A program made the position numbers and the translations under genes. A stretch of 64,000 nucleotides of DNA from Hymenobacter sp. YIM 151500-1 (lineage in GTDB: Bacteria; Bacteroidota; Bacteroidia; Cytophagales; Hymenobacteraceae), in NCBI RefSeq assembly GCF_025979885.1, contig NZ_CP110139.1, positions 372,001-436,000 on the forward strand, given 5' to 3'. Positions 33,437 to 44,146 of this stretch are shown here, in pieces. Positions within the stretch are counted from its first letter, which is position 1. Each line of letters begins with the position of its first letter. The notes beneath the pieces were generated by a model, which saw only the letters and a program-made list of their open reading frames with translations, did not search any database and was not told the origin of the DNA.

Positions 33437-33511
33437 TCTGAACTTCTCACCATGCCGGCGGCCCGGTGGCCCGCCATCTTTGGGGTGTTCATCACACACT
33501 GACTATTTCCC

Positions 33512-34273
33512 ATGAGCACCACCACAATAGCCCTCGTAACGGGCGGCAGCCGCGGCCTGGGCCGCAACAGCGCCCTGCACCTGGCCCAGGCCGGCCACGA
33601 CATCGTGCTGACGTACCGCACCCGCGCCGAAGAGGCCCAGCAGGCCGTGGCCGACATTCAGGCCCTGGGCCGCCAAGCTGTGGCCCTGCCGCTGGATACG
33701 GGTGTCAGCAGCTCGTTTCCGGCGTTTGCCGAGGCCCTGCGCGCCCAGCTTCGCCAGCACTGGCAGCGCGACACCTTCAACTTCCTCATCAACAACGCCG
33801 GCCACGACGCGCCCGCGCCCTTTGCCGAAACCACCGAGGAGCAGTTCGACGGCCTGCTCAACGTGCACTTCAAAGGCGTATACTTCCTGACCCAGCAACT
33901 GCTGCCCCTGCTGGCCGATGGCGGCGCCATCGTGAACTTCTCGACCGGCCTGGCCCGGTTTACCACGCCTGGCTACTCGGCGTATGCCTCGATGAAAGGC
34001 GCCATTGAAACGCTGACGAAGTACCTGGCCAAGGAGCTAGGCAGCCGCGGCATCCGGGCCAATATCGTAGCGCCGGGCATCGTCAAAACCGACTTCACCA
34101 AGGCCGCCCGCGAGGCGCACCCGCAGCTGGAGCAGTACATGAGCGGCAACACCGCGTTGGGCCGCATCGGGGAGCCCGACGACATTGGCCCCGTCGTCTC
34201 CTTCCTGTGCTCCGATGCCGCCCGCTGGGTGAATGCCCAGCGCCTGGAGGCCTCGGGCGGGTACTCCCTGTAA
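33512..34273 (+). CDS. SDR-family oxidoreductase (3-oxoacyl-ACP-reductase-like)
   Basis: A 253-residue classical SDR. The cofactor motif TGGSRGLG is at 10-17, NNAG at 94-97, the catalytic S144 and Y158-x3-K162, and IVAPGIVKTDF follows. The C-terminal GRIGEPDDIGPVVSFLCSDAARWVN is the usual ending. It could reduce a keto group of a small metabolite; fatty-acid synthesis FabG is unlikely outside a fab cluster. It follows the AraC-type gene and is probably its target. The last 12 bases and 19 bp beyond are repeated at 34330-34360. Confidence 0.85.
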   Translation: MSTTTIALVTGGSRGLGRNSALHLAQAGHDIVLTYRTRAEEAQQAVADIQALGRQAVALPLDTGVSSSFPAFAEALRAQLRQHWQRDTFNFLINNAGHDAPAPFAETTEEQFDGLLNVHFKGVYFLTQQLLPLLADGGAIVNFSTGLARFTTPGYSAYASMKGAIETLTKYLAKELGSRGIRANIVAPGIVKTDFTKAAREAHPQLEQYMSGNTALGRIGEPDDIGPVVSFLCSDAARWVNAQRLEASGGYSL

Positions 34274-34444
34274 CACACGCTGTAGCTTGTGCTGATCGGC
34301 GACAAGCACCACCAGCGTGTTCGGCCACGTACTCCCTGTAGCACACGCTTTAGCTTGTGCCCGGAAAAGATTCGCCTGGGCGACTTTCGGCATTGATTTG
34401 TCACCGAGGTGCCCGCTGCCCTTTCTGAACAGGGCAGCGGGCAC
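34262..34444. repeat. Direct repeat of the SDR gene end plus a 14-bp perfect hairpin
   Basis: The 31 bp spanning the SDR stop codon (TACTCCCTGTAACACACGCT..., 34262-34292) recur with two changes at 34330-34360. Inside each copy, GCACACGCT and AGCTTGTGC form a small palindrome. At 34409-34444, GTGCCCGCTGCCCT and its complement form a perfect stem with an 8-nt loop, a likely terminator of this convergent gap. Confidence 0.7.
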
Positions 34445-34459
34445 ACGCGGGTGGAACGG

Positions 34460-34909
34460 TTAGGGGCGCACGGCGGCCACCGTGGTGTCGGCTATGGAAA
34501 GCTGGATGGGCGAGGTAGTTAGGTCGAGGACGCCGGTGGTATGGCGCCCTTTCACCGTGATGTGCAGGTCGTAGCGTTGCGCGGGCAGCTCTTGCAGCGA
34601 CGTAAGGCTGAAGGCCGGGCCCAGGGCGGTAAGGCAGATTTCGGGCGCTTTAGCACCCGTGTAGTCTAGCCGCAGCGTGTTGCCTTGGCGCTGCAACGTA
34701 GTCAGCAGCTCGTAGTTGGCGCAGGAATACTCCTCTGAATCGGTGCTACGTAGCTCCCGGGGAGAAGTAGTGCCGGGTGCAGGCGACTTAACGGACAGAA
34801 AAACGCGGTAATTCGATGACGGCTTGGGTTCGTTGTCCGAACTTTCTTTGCAGCTGGTGGCTCCTGCCAGCAGGAGGCCCAGCAGGGCCGGGGTGATTTT
34901 ATTTTTCAT
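34460..34909 (-). CDS. Hypothetical lipoprotein
   Basis: A 149-residue protein with a lipoprotein signal peptide (Cys20 in LLLAGATSC). The mature part is beta-rich, with a conserved-looking pair of cysteines (EEYSCANYEL and APEICLTALG) and ends in ITVKGRHTTGVLDLTTSPIQL. No named family was recognised. It is convergent with the SDR gene and followed upstream by a terminator that belongs to the next minus-strand gene. The gene has normal GC for the region. Confidence 0.68.
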   Translation of the reverse strand: MKNKITPALLGLLLAGATSCKESSDNEPKPSSNYRVFLSVKSPAPGTTSPRELRSTDSEEYSCANYELLTTLQRQGNTLRLDYTGAKAPEICLTALGPAFSLTSLQELPAQRYDLHITVKGRHTTGVLDLTTSPIQLSIADTTVAAVRP

Positions 34910-34983
34910 AAATCAAGGTTAAGTAGGAGTTGCTTTACTTGGTAGAGTCATCAGTTGATGCATAGGTTGCAAGGCACGACAGT

Positions 34984-35019
34984 AAAAAAGCCCGTTTCTC
35001 CACGGAGAAACGGGCTTTG
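34984..35019 (-). terminator. Terminator downstream of the four-helix membrane protein gene
   Basis: The stem AAAGCCCGTTTCTCC/GGAGAAACGGGCTTT (with a short loop) is followed on the minus strand by a run of six T. It lies about 28 bp past the stop codon at 35048. Confidence 0.88.
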
Positions 35020-35047
35020 CTGGTGGCTGGTGAACTACGGAACTAGC

Positions 35048-35512
35048 TCACACCCGGAACAGCGGGCGGGCCGGGTTCCAGATGCCCCACGGAATCATCA
35101 GGAGCACCAGTACCAGGGCTATAGCGAACCAGATGAAGGCCTTCTTGTGCTTGAGCACGGGGTCGGTGGCTCGCTTGGAAAGGCTGCGGCCCACCTGGGC
35201 GGCCACCACAGCCAGCACCATGGTGATGATGTGCTCAACACCCCAAAAGCGCAGCTGCGGGTCTTTCATGGCGGCACCCATACCGTTTTCCATAGCTTTC
35301 AGACCCAAGGGGCTCAGGCCGAAATACAGCAGCAAGCCCAGCAGCAGCTGCAAGTGCATCGACCCCACGAAGGCGGCGCCCATGCCGTTGTCGGCGCCGG
35401 CCCAGGGGCGGCGGCCCTGCCAGCCACCAAAGGCGCGGAACAAGGCAATCAGGCCAAAGACGACAACAAGCCAGCGGGTCCAGGAGTGCAGCAGCAGGAC
35501 GGTTGGGTACAT
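35048..35512 (-). CDS. Four-helix membrane protein, cytochrome-b561-like arrangement
   Basis: A 154-residue protein started at the ATG at 35512 (an upstream start adds no signal or helix). It has four transmembrane segments with histidines placed within helices: LLHSWTRW near residue 8, GSMHLQLLLGLLLYFG near 52 and GVEHIITMVLAVVAAQ near 92. This spacing suits bis-histidine haem binding in a small b-type cytochrome, but that is inference; no family was named with confidence. It stands alone with its own terminator. Confidence 0.7.
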   Translation of the reverse strand: MYPTVLLLHSWTRWLVVVFGLIALFRAFGGWQGRRPWAGADNGMGAAFVGSMHLQLLLGLLLYFGLSPLGLKAMENGMGAAMKDPQLRFWGVEHIITMVLAVVAAQVGRSLSKRATDPVLKHKKAFIWFAIALVLVLLMIPWGIWNPARPLFRV

Positions 35513-35615
35513 AAAGTGAAAAAGTGGGGGAGTGGTTGAAACGCGGTAAAGGTACGCACGGACGTCATTGGGCAAGCAGAAAACACGCTGCTGCCAGCTC
35601 GTCATGCTGATAGAC

Positions 35616-35723
35616 GGTCATGCTGAGCTTGCTGAAGCATCTCTACCGCTTCGTTGCTGCTCTAGTTGATTAGCCCGCGGTAGAGATGCTTCGACTTCGC
35701 CTCCGGCTCCGCTCAGCATGACA
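35616..35723. repeat. Inverted repeat of the GTCATGCTGAGC family
   Basis: Arms carry GGTCATGCTGAGCTTGCTGA/GAAGCATCTCTACCGC and the complement with an 18-bp extra block 'cttcgcctccggctccgct' in the right arm only. That block also occurs in the arm at 58380-58545. It lies between the membrane protein and 2H phosphoesterase genes. Confidence 0.8.
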
Positions 35724-35783
35724 ATAGCACCACTACGTCAGCGCGTCAAATTTCCTACCCGCTCAGAACAAAGTGAGGCTCTG

Positions 35784-36365
35784 CTAGGACTGCGACGACT
35801 CGAACAGGGTGGGGGCGGGCTCGTGCTTGTGGCCTTCGAAGAAAAAGCACTTCTCTTGCACAAACAGTTCGCCCTCCTGGCGCAGAATGGCGATGTTGTT
35901 GATGGTGAGCTTGAGGTTGAACGTCTGCGTATTCAGGTATTGCAGCACGGGCCCCAGCAGCTCGGGCGTGGTGTCGTGCAGGGCCAGCGAAATATGGGGC
36001 AGCCAGCAGTCGGGCCCGCTGAACTTGTCGGTGCGTAGGCACAGGGGCTTGGTGGCCTGCGTAATGCGGTAGTGAAGCTGGTTGAGAGCGTCGGAGCGCA
36101 GCACCGGAATGTAAATAACCGGATTAGGACCCGGAAACAGCCCCAGCCCGGTGGTATGCGCCACGAAGGGCTTGGTGGTGTGGGCCACTTCACGCAGCAC
36201 TTTTTTCAGGGAAGACAGCTTGCGCACCCCTGCCAGCTGGTAGGTGATGTGCGGGTCGGGAGTGGCCTGCACGTCATCGAGGCCAAATTCTACTTCCAGG
36301 CTTTTGATAATGCGGTTGATTCGTTCCGCATTCTGGGGGTTGAGCAGGGAGGTTATGGCTAGCAT
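35784..36365 (-). CDS. 2H phosphoesterase, 2'-5' RNA ligase-like
   Basis: A 193-residue protein with the two H-x-T/S motifs of the 2H superfamily: DPHITYQL (about residue 44) and LPHISLAL (about residue 125). These four residues form the active site that hydrolyses 2',3'-cyclic or 2'-5' phosphodiester bonds in RNA or nucleotides. The start at 36365 (MLAITSLLNPQNAE) matches the family's first strand; alternatives at 36389 and a TTG at 36395 would add 8-10 residues. The physiological substrate is not known. It is downstream of a small hypothetical gene on the same strand, 68 bp apart. Confidence 0.83.
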   Translation of the reverse strand: MLAITSLLNPQNAERINRIIKSLEVEFGLDDVQATPDPHITYQLAGVRKLSSLKKVLREVAHTTKPFVAHTTGLGLFPGPNPVIYIPVLRSDALNQLHYRITQATKPLCLRTDKFSGPDCWLPHISLALHDTTPELLGPVLQYLNTQTFNLKLTINNIAILRQEGELFVQEKCFFFEGHKHEPAPTLFESSQS

Positions 36366-36433
36366 CGGCAAGGAAACGGGTAGCGCCATGAGCAAGGTAG
36401 ACGGCAGGTGCTATGTACGTTGCGCGCCCAACA

Positions 36434-36853
36434 TTAGGCTATCGGGGGCGGCGTGAATGCCGGCAGCAGAGGCAGAATGTGGAGCGTGAAGAGCTGATGC
36501 ATGGCCTCCTGCAGCCGGTCGATGGTGGTGTTCCAGTAGCCGGCACAGGGGCCGCCGCTGCTGTGCTCCTGCCCGGCGTAGCGCAAGGTAAACCGCGGCC
36601 AGTCGCCGTCGAGCAGCACGTAGCTGCCCTCCACGGTTTCGGGCAGAGCAAAGAAGTCGATTTCCTGCGTGACCAATCGAAACAAGGTTTCGGTGTCGCG
36701 GGGCGGCAACTCCAGGCTTAAGTCTACGGCGCCGTGCAGCCAGGAATAGTACTGCAACGTGCACACTTTCCCGGACCGCTGCACCTGCACTATCTCCGGG
36801 CCTGGAGTTGGCAGAACGTAGTTTTCGTACCGGAAAAGAAAGTCGGAGAGCAT
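36434..36853 (-). CDS. Hypothetical cytoplasmic protein
   Basis: A 139-residue protein started at the ATG at 36853 (MLSDFLFRYENYVLP); an upstream ATG at 36886 adds 11 unlikely residues. It has no signal peptide or membrane segment. The sequence alternates strands and contains VDLSLELPPRDTETLFRLVTQEIDFFALPE and a C-terminal amphipathic helix DRLQEAMHQLFTL. I recognise no family. It may share a transcript with the 2H phosphoesterase gene downstream. Confidence 0.65.
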   Translation of the reverse strand: MLSDFLFRYENYVLPTPGPEIVQVQRSGKVCTLQYYSWLHGAVDLSLELPPRDTETLFRLVTQEIDFFALPETVEGSYVLLDGDWPRFTLRYAGQEHSSGGPCAGYWNTTIDRLQEAMHQLFTLHILPLLPAFTPPPIA

Positions 36854-37053
36854 AGTAGCCGTAGTAGGAGTAGTAAGTACAATCAACTCGGAATAGTTTA
36901 AAATGCCCGAAAGTTACCATTGCCTATAAGCAGGATACCGCGTAAGCAAGATGCAGCAGCCGGAGGAAATACTGGCTGGCGTTGGTGGGACGGGGCCGCA
37001 AAGGCGCTTATCTTAAAGCCCTCAACCCGACACGCTGCTCCTTTCTTTCTTCT

Positions 37054-38679
37054 ATGAACCGCCGACTTTTCCTGCGTACCGGCTCCCTGGCCGGCCTGGC
37101 CGTGTCTACGCTCAGCCTCAGTGCCTGCTCCCGCGACACCGCCGCCACCCCGCCCCATACTGCCGACGAGGCGGCTGCCCCGCCCTTCGAGCTGCACGAA
37201 GCCACCATTGCCAGCCTACAAGAGAAGATGAGCAGCGGCCAGCTCACGGCTCGCCGCATCACCGAGCTGTACCTCAAGCGCATTGAGGATGTTGACCGGA
37301 ATGGTCCCAAGCTCAACTCAGTCATCGAAGTCAACCCCGACGCCCTCACGCTGGCCGACCAGCTGGACCAGGAGCGCAAAGCTGGCAAGGTGCGCGGGCC
37401 GTTGCACGGTATTCCGGTGCTGGTGAAGGACAATATCGACACGGCCGACAAGCAGCAGACCACGGCCGGCTCCCTGGCCCTGGCCGGGCACCGGGCCCGG
37501 CAGGATGCGTTTATCGTGAAAAAGCTACGCGAAGCCGGGGCCGTGGTGCTGGGCAAAACCAACCTGAGCGAGTGGGCCAACTTCCGGTCCACGCGCAGCA
37601 CCAGCGGCTGGAGCAGCCGCGGCAGCCAAACCAAAAACCCCTACATCCTGGACCGCACGCCCAGCGGCTCCAGCTCCGGCTCGGGCGTGGCCGTGGCCGC
37701 CAACCTGTGCGCCGTGGCCATCGGCACCGAAACCGACGGCTCGGTGGTGTCGCCGGCTTCCTGCAACGGCATTGTGGGCATCAAGCCCACCGTGGGGCTG
37801 CTGAGCCGCGCGGGCATCATCCCCATTTCCAGCACCCAGGACACGGCCGGCCCCATGGCCCGCACCGTCCGCGACGCAGCCGTGCTACTGGGCGCTCTGG
37901 CTGGGGTAGATACCGCCGACGCCGTAACCCAGGAAAGCCAGGGCAAAGCCCAACCCGATTACACGAAATTTCTGGACCCCAATGGCTTGCGCGGCAAGCG
38001 CCTCGGCGTGGAAAAAGGCCACCTCACTGGCTCCTCCGATGCCGTGCCGCTGCTCCGGCAGGCCGTGGAGCTGCTGCGGGCCCAGGGCGCCACGGTGGTA
38101 GAGGTGGAAGTAGAGAAGCTGACCGACCCGCTGGGCGAAGCCGAGTACGACGTGCTGCTCTACGAGTTCAAGGACGGCGTGAACAAGTACCTGGCTACGG
38201 CCGGCGCGCCGGTGAAAACCCTGGCCGACGTCATTGCCTTCAACTCCCGGAACAAGGCCAAGGTCATGCCGTTCTTCCAGCAGGAAATCCTGGAAGCCTC
38301 GCAGAAGCTGGAAGGCCTGGACAGCCCCAAGTACCAGGCCGCCCGCCGCAAGTCCCACGACGGAGCCCGCGCCGCCCTGGATAAGGTGCTGCGCACGGGC
38401 CGCCTCGATGGCCTCGTGGCCGTAACCAGCGGCCCTGCCACCGGCATCGACCTCATCAACGGCGACTCCTGGAAAGGGCCGGGCTTTTCGTCGCCGGCTG
38501 CCATGGCCGGCTACCCGCACATCACCGTGCCCATGGGCCAGGCCCACGGCCTGCCGGTGGGCTTGTCGTTTGTGGGCGGCGCCTACCAGGAAGGGCCCCT
38601 GCTGACCCTGGCCTACGCCTACGAGCAAGCCGCCAAGAAGCGGGCGGCCCCGGAGTTTCGCGGGCCGTTTGTGGGGTAG
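37054..38679 (+). CDS. Exported amidase (amidase signature family)
   Basis: A 541-residue enzyme. The N-terminus [10 protein letters not shown] ... LSLSAC has both a twin-arginine motif and a lipoprotein cysteine (C25), so it is probably exported folded and lipid-anchored. The amidase-signature Ser-cisSer-Lys triad is K125 in VLVKDNID, cis-Ser near S206 in SGSSSGSG and nucleophile S230 in [12 protein letters not shown]. It hydrolyses an amide of unknown identity in the envelope; a GatA role is excluded by the signal and lack of gatCB. The start at 37054 was chosen because the upstream extension breaks the signal peptide. Confidence 0.9.
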   Translation: MNRRLFLRTGSLAGLAVSTLSLSACSRDTAATPPHTADEAAAPPFELHEATIASLQEKMSSGQLTARRITELYLKRIEDVDRNGPKLNSVIEVNPDALTLADQLDQERKAGKVRGPLHGIPVLVKDNIDTADKQQTTAGSLALAGHRARQDAFIVKKLREAGAVVLGKTNLSEWANFRSTRSTSGWSSRGSQTKNPYILDRTPSGSSSGSGVAVAANLCAVAIGTETDGSVVSPASCNGIVGIKPTVGLLSRAGIIPISSTQDTAGPMARTVRDAAVLLGALAGVDTADAVTQESQGKAQPDYTKFLDPNGLRGKRLGVEKGHLTGSSDAVPLLRQAVELLRAQGATVVEVEVEKLTDPLGEAEYDVLLYEFKDGVNKYLATAGAPVKTLADVIAFNSRNKAKVMPFFQQEILEASQKLEGLDSPKYQAARRKSHDGARAALDKVLRTGRLDGLVAVTSGPATGIDLINGDSWKGPGFSSPAAMAGYPHITVPMGQAHGLPVGLSFVGGAYQEGPLLTLAYAYEQAAKKRAAPEFRGPFVG

Positions 38680-38733
38680 GGGCGCGTTGCTGTGCCCGCT
38701 AATTGTACCTCAGCTACGTATACCAGCAACCTT

Positions 38734-39333
38734 ATGGCCGCTGTCACACACCTATCCCAACTCGACCTCACCCGCCGCTACACCTACGCCGACTACCTGA
38801 CCTGGCAGTTTACAGACTGGGTAGAGCTTATTCGGGGCAGGGTGCGCCTGATGAGCCCCGCGCCACGCCGGCAGCATCAGGACATTTCCCGCAACATTGA
38901 ATTACCCATCATGCAATTCCTGCGCGGGAAAAGCTGCCGAATGTATCACGCCCCGTTCGACGTGCGCTTAACCCGCAGCACTGCCAACGGCGACGCCAGC
39001 ATCGAAACCGTAGTGCAGCCCGATATCTGTGTTGTCTGCGACCCGCAGAAGCTGGACGACCGCGGCTGCCTGGGCGCCCCCGACTGGATTATTGAAATCC
39101 TGAGCCCCGGCAACTTCGCCCGCGACACTAAGGAAAAATTTGACCTCTACGAAGAAGCTGGTGTGCGGGAATATTGGGTCGTAGCCCCAGGGCAAAAGAA
39201 CGTTATCGTGTACCTACTCGGCGACGCCGGCCGTTACGAGCTGCGCGGGGAGTTCTACCAGCCCGGCCCCGTTCCGGTGGCCACGCTGCCGGAGCTTCGG
39301 ATAGAGTGGGTGGAGGTGTTTGAGGGGGTGTAA
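38734..39333 (+). CDS. Uma2-family (DUF820) putative endonuclease
   Basis: A 199-residue protein started at the ATG at 38734. The Uma2/DUF820 PD-(D/E)xK core is visible as VQPDICVVCDP (about 90-100), DWIIEILSPGN (about 115-125) and the terminal EEAGVREYWVVAPG (about 146-159). The family is expanded in cyanobacteria and some Bacteroidota; a nuclease activity is predicted from fold, not proven. It follows the amidase by 54 bp and a hairpin lies downstream. A second, shorter Uma2 gene is at 46286. Confidence 0.83.
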   Translation: MAAVTHLSQLDLTRRYTYADYLTWQFTDWVELIRGRVRLMSPAPRRQHQDISRNIELPIMQFLRGKSCRMYHAPFDVRLTRSTANGDASIETVVQPDICVVCDPQKLDDRGCLGAPDWIIEILSPGNFARDTKEKFDLYEEAGVREYWVVAPGQKNVIVYLLGDAGRYELRGEFYQPGPVPVATLPELRIEWVEVFEGV

Positions 39334-39400
39334 ATCAGAGCTAACTTGCACACCTTCTTCATTCCAGTGAGAAGTTAGGGTGTACCAGCACCCGCTTCTT

Positions 39401-39434
39401 GAAACCCCGGTCTGCGCCAACAGCCGGGGTTTCG
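39401..39434 (+). terminator. Hairpin downstream of the first Uma2 gene
   Basis: A stem GAAACCCCGG/CCGGGGTTTC with a 12-13 nt loop lies about 70 bp past the stop codon; there is no proper T-run, so efficiency is uncertain. The remaining gap to 39585 shows nothing else. Confidence 0.5.
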
Positions 39435-39584
39435 CCGTTCATAGGCAACCGTGTTGGAGGGGTGTTCACCGTACGTTGCAGCGAAGGTAGGTTGGCTAAG
39501 GCTGAGTTGCAATGAACTGTTTCAGCGTCAACAGCACCCGCCTGTTTTAATCCGAAATCGGCCGCGCCCTCGCTTTCAAACCCC

Positions 39585-39592
39585 TACCTTTG
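39585..39592 (+). promoter_or_regulatory. -7 promoter box of the ABC-F gene
   Basis: TACCTTTG matches TAnnTTTG exactly and lies 20 bp before the start codon. No TTTG is found at the expected -33 position. The same octamer precedes the genes at 60949 and (minus strand) 47965. Confidence 0.45.
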
Positions 39593-39612
39593 CACCTTCA
39601 TAGCAAAGTAGG

Positions 39613-41526
<1,914 letters not shown>

Positions 41527-41548
41527 TCAGCAGGCTCAGTAAAACAGC

Positions 41549-41588
41549 AAGCCCCGCCCGAAGCTACGTGCTTCGGACGGGGCTTTTT
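41549..41588 (+). terminator. Rho-independent terminator of the ABC-F gene
   Basis: The stem AGCCCCGCCCGAAGC/GCTTCGGACGGGGCT (one mismatch) with a 5-nt loop is followed by TTTTT, about 20 bp past the stop codon. Confidence 0.88.
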
Positions 41589-41675
41589 GATTGGATTATA
41601 GTTTCGGGATTGGCTACAATAAGATAGCCGGGAGAATCGGAGAACCTTAATGAGCTAAGGTACTTTACGAGCTGG

Positions 41676-42275
41676 TCAGTAGGTTTGAATCCTGGTTAGC
41701 TTCAAGGAACCTTGAAATCTGCCAGATAGGTACCGATCATACATAATTAATCCTTCATCAGCATTCCAGTACGATTTATCACCATTTTCGTGTCGCATAA
41801 CATAGGTTTTAAATGTTCCTTTAGGCACTACTATGGTTGTATCAATAGTGATGATATTATTCTTCGTGACGATGCTTCTGCCGCATCCATATTCTACAAG
41901 TTCCTGATTTAGGCGGGGTGCATTAGGGGCATATAGAAAATCAAATGTTTTTGACGAATTAATTATACCCCATCCGCAATTCTCGACTGCCCGACCATAT
42001 AATCCTCCTTTCTTTACAACAATATCATGGTCGAGTATTCTAAAATATAATATATTATTAGTAGAGGTTGAGGTATTTAAAATATCCTCCTGAAATCTTT
42101 CGTGGATAATAATACGACGAGAATCCCTTATAGTATCGGTAGGCGTATAATAATCATAATATAATCTATTGCCAGCCTTTGCCCAACCAAATTTAATTTT
42201 TTTGTTTTCATCCTTGGTGCAGGAGCAAAGGCAAGCCAAGATGATAATGGTAGCGGTGTAAGCTAAATTTTGCAT
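41676..42275 (-). CDS. AT-rich hypothetical lipoprotein
   Basis: A 199-residue protein with a lipoprotein signal (Cys19 in LACLCSC). The mature part is rich in Asn, Ile, Lys and Tyr (for example ITIDTTIVVPKGTF and KSYWNADEGLIMYDRYLSG), with a cysteine pair (ENCGWG, EYGCGR). The codon use is strikingly AT-rich (clusters such as taatatattatta) in a region otherwise above 60% GC, the clearest sign of recent transfer in the window. No family was recognised. It is convergent with the ABC-F gene. Start codon choice is fixed by the signal peptide. Confidence 0.72.
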   Translation of the reverse strand: MQNLAYTATIIILACLCSCTKDENKKIKFGWAKAGNRLYYDYYTPTDTIRDSRRIIIHERFQEDILNTSTSTNNILYFRILDHDIVVKKGGLYGRAVENCGWGIINSSKTFDFLYAPNAPRLNQELVEYGCGRSIVTKNNIITIDTTIVVPKGTFKTYVMRHENGDKSYWNADEGLIMYDRYLSGRFQGSLKLTRIQTY

Positions 42276-42715
42276 TTTGATTGGATTTAGGTACCACGTA
42301 TTTAATATTTGTGTAGCATTCAGCAGGGGGCACCTGCAACTGAGCCTGGAGTTCAGCTTGGAGTAATGGTGGCCTACCTGGCCTCTTGAAACTGCTTCAA
42401 TAGCCTACAACTATAGTCAATACTACCCATATATGAAACATCCACAGGCAGTATTTGAGCGCAGTTCGTCTTGCCGCTCACTACACACCGTAATGTCAAT
42501 TAATAAAAAGGTAGCGCCATAGATAAAAGCCGGCAAGAAGGATGTAGCGAAGTGAGTGACCAGCGAAAGAAGCCAGCTGGGTAGGCAAAAGTATAAGAGT
42601 TCAGCTAGTCTGGCGCTTAGCACATCGTTGCCAGCTATTGTGCCGCCTCGACTACCTTGTTTATTGAAGCGTTTATTGAAGCATGAAATAAAAGCTTCGC
42701 GCTACATTCGTGCCT
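42276..42715. other. Gap without a gene
   Basis: This 440-bp stretch grades from AT-rich to normal composition. A 66-codon open frame on the minus strand (42423-42623) has no family features or ribosome site and was not accepted. No clear promoter match or hairpin was found, although the direct repeat 'gtttattgaagc' occurs twice at 42658-42682. Confidence 0.4.
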
Positions 42716-44071
42716 ATGCGCCTTTCCTTACTTCCTCCGCTTCTGCTCCTTGCCGCCACGGCCTGCGTGCCGCTGGGTACGCCCATCACCGACCCCAACG
42801 CCGCCCGCCGGCCCGCCACGCCGGGGCAGCAGGCCGCTACCGAATACTACGCCGACAAAACCCTGCGCTACCAGGACTACACCTACGACCCCAATGTGCG
42901 GACGGTGCAGTGCTACGTGGCCACGGGCCAGCCCAACGAGGTGTTCAACCCGCCGGTGGTACCCATCACCCAGGAAGCGCCCGTCATGCTGGAGTTCGAC
43001 GTGCTGGGCGGGCAGGGCGGGCGCCTCACGGCCAAGCTGGTGCACTGCGACGTGAACTGGCAGCCCTCGGTGCTGACGGACCTGCAATTTCTGGACGAAA
43101 TCAACGAGCAGCTTATCACCGACTACCGGGCCTCCGTCAACACCCGGGTGCCGTACTTTCACTACCGGCTGCGGCTGCCGCGGGTGAAGCTGTCGGGCAA
43201 CTACCTGTGGGTGGTGCAGGGGCCGGGCGGCACGCCCTTGCTGAGCCGCCGGGTACTGGTGTATGAGCAGGGTGGGGTAGAGGTGTTTCTGAAGCAGGGC
43301 ATTCCGGTGGCCGGGCAGGAACGCTACACCCTGCAGCAGCTCGACTTCGGGATTCGCTACGCGGGCATGCAACTGGTCAACCCGGCCCAGGAGGTGAAGG
43401 TGGTGCTGCGCCAGAACTTCCGCTGGGACAATGCCAAGGTTAACCTGCGCCCCACCTTCGTGCGCGACGCTGAGCGCCGCCTCGACTACCAGTACTTCAA
43501 CTTCGAGAATGCCTTTCCGGCCCTGAGCGAGTTTCGGTTTGTGGACCTGCGCACGTTCCGGAGCCTGGGCGTGGGTGTGGCCCGCCTCAACCCCGAGGCC
43601 ACTCCCCGCCAGGCCGAGCTGCAGCCCGAAGCCACCCGCCTAGGTCAGGCCTACACCCAGTACGATGACATTAACGGCCAGCGCGTGATTGAAAGCCGCG
43701 ACTTCGTGGGCAACGGCAACACCACCGCCGACTACCTCAGCGTGACCTTCCATCTGCGGGCCTCCGAGGCGGCGCCGGGGCCCGTGTACGTGCTGGGCGC
43801 GCTGAGCGACTGGCAGCTCAAGGATGAGTTTCGGCTGACCTACGATGCGGCCACGCAGGAGTATACCGGCCAGGCCCTGCTCAAGCAAGGCTACTACAAC
43901 TACTACTACGCCACCCAAACGCCCCAGGGCCCCAACAGCGTGGTGTGGGAAGGCAGCTATCAGGAAACCGAAAACCAGTATGACCTGCTGGTATACTACC
44001 GCCCGCCCGGTTCCCGCGCCGACCTGCTCATCGGTTACCAGCGTCTCGACGTAAACCAGCGCCGGCCCTAA
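42716..44071 (+). CDS. Type IX secretion system plug-domain protein (DUF5103)
   Basis: A 451-residue lipoprotein (Cys17 in LLAATAC) started at the ATG at 42716, six bases after a less suitable GTG. The DUF5103/T9SS plug family features are the opening block YADKTLRYQDYTYDPNVRTV, VPITQEAPVMLEFDVLGG, VHCDVNWQPSVLTDL and the later strand-rich domain with YNYYYATQ. In flavobacterial type IX secretion the plug protein closes the SprA translocon pore. Finding it implies a type IX system elsewhere in the genome (inference). Confidence 0.85.
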   Translation: MRLSLLPPLLLLAATACVPLGTPITDPNAARRPATPGQQAATEYYADKTLRYQDYTYDPNVRTVQCYVATGQPNEVFNPPVVPITQEAPVMLEFDVLGGQGGRLTAKLVHCDVNWQPSVLTDLQFLDEINEQLITDYRASVNTRVPYFHYRLRLPRVKLSGNYLWVVQGPGGTPLLSRRVLVYEQGGVEVFLKQGIPVAGQERYTLQQLDFGIRYAGMQLVNPAQEVKVVLRQNFRWDNAKVNLRPTFVRDAERRLDYQYFNFENAFPALSEFRFVDLRTFRSLGVGVARLNPEATPRQAELQPEATRLGQAYTQYDDINGQRVIESRDFVGNGNTTADYLSVTFHLRASEAAPGPVYVLGALSDWQLKDEFRLTYDAATQEYTGQALLKQGYYNYYYATQTPQGPNSVVWEGSYQETENQYDLLVYYRPPGSRADLLIGYQRLDVNQRRP

Positions 44072-44146
44072 GCCAGCGCCGCCGGTCCAAGCCTTCTAGG
44101 GCGGAAGCCGTCCAGTCAGTTCGTGCCGCTGCGTGTACCCTCTGTC

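Noticed and set aside
41676..41700. tRNA-like T-loop sequence GTTTGAATCC
   Set aside because: No acceptor stem or anticodon arm is found around it, and it is within the lipoprotein coding end.
42423..42623. Minus-strand 66-codon frame in the AT-rich gap
   Set aside because: No ribosome site, no hydrophobic or family pattern that persists, and the composition is transitional.
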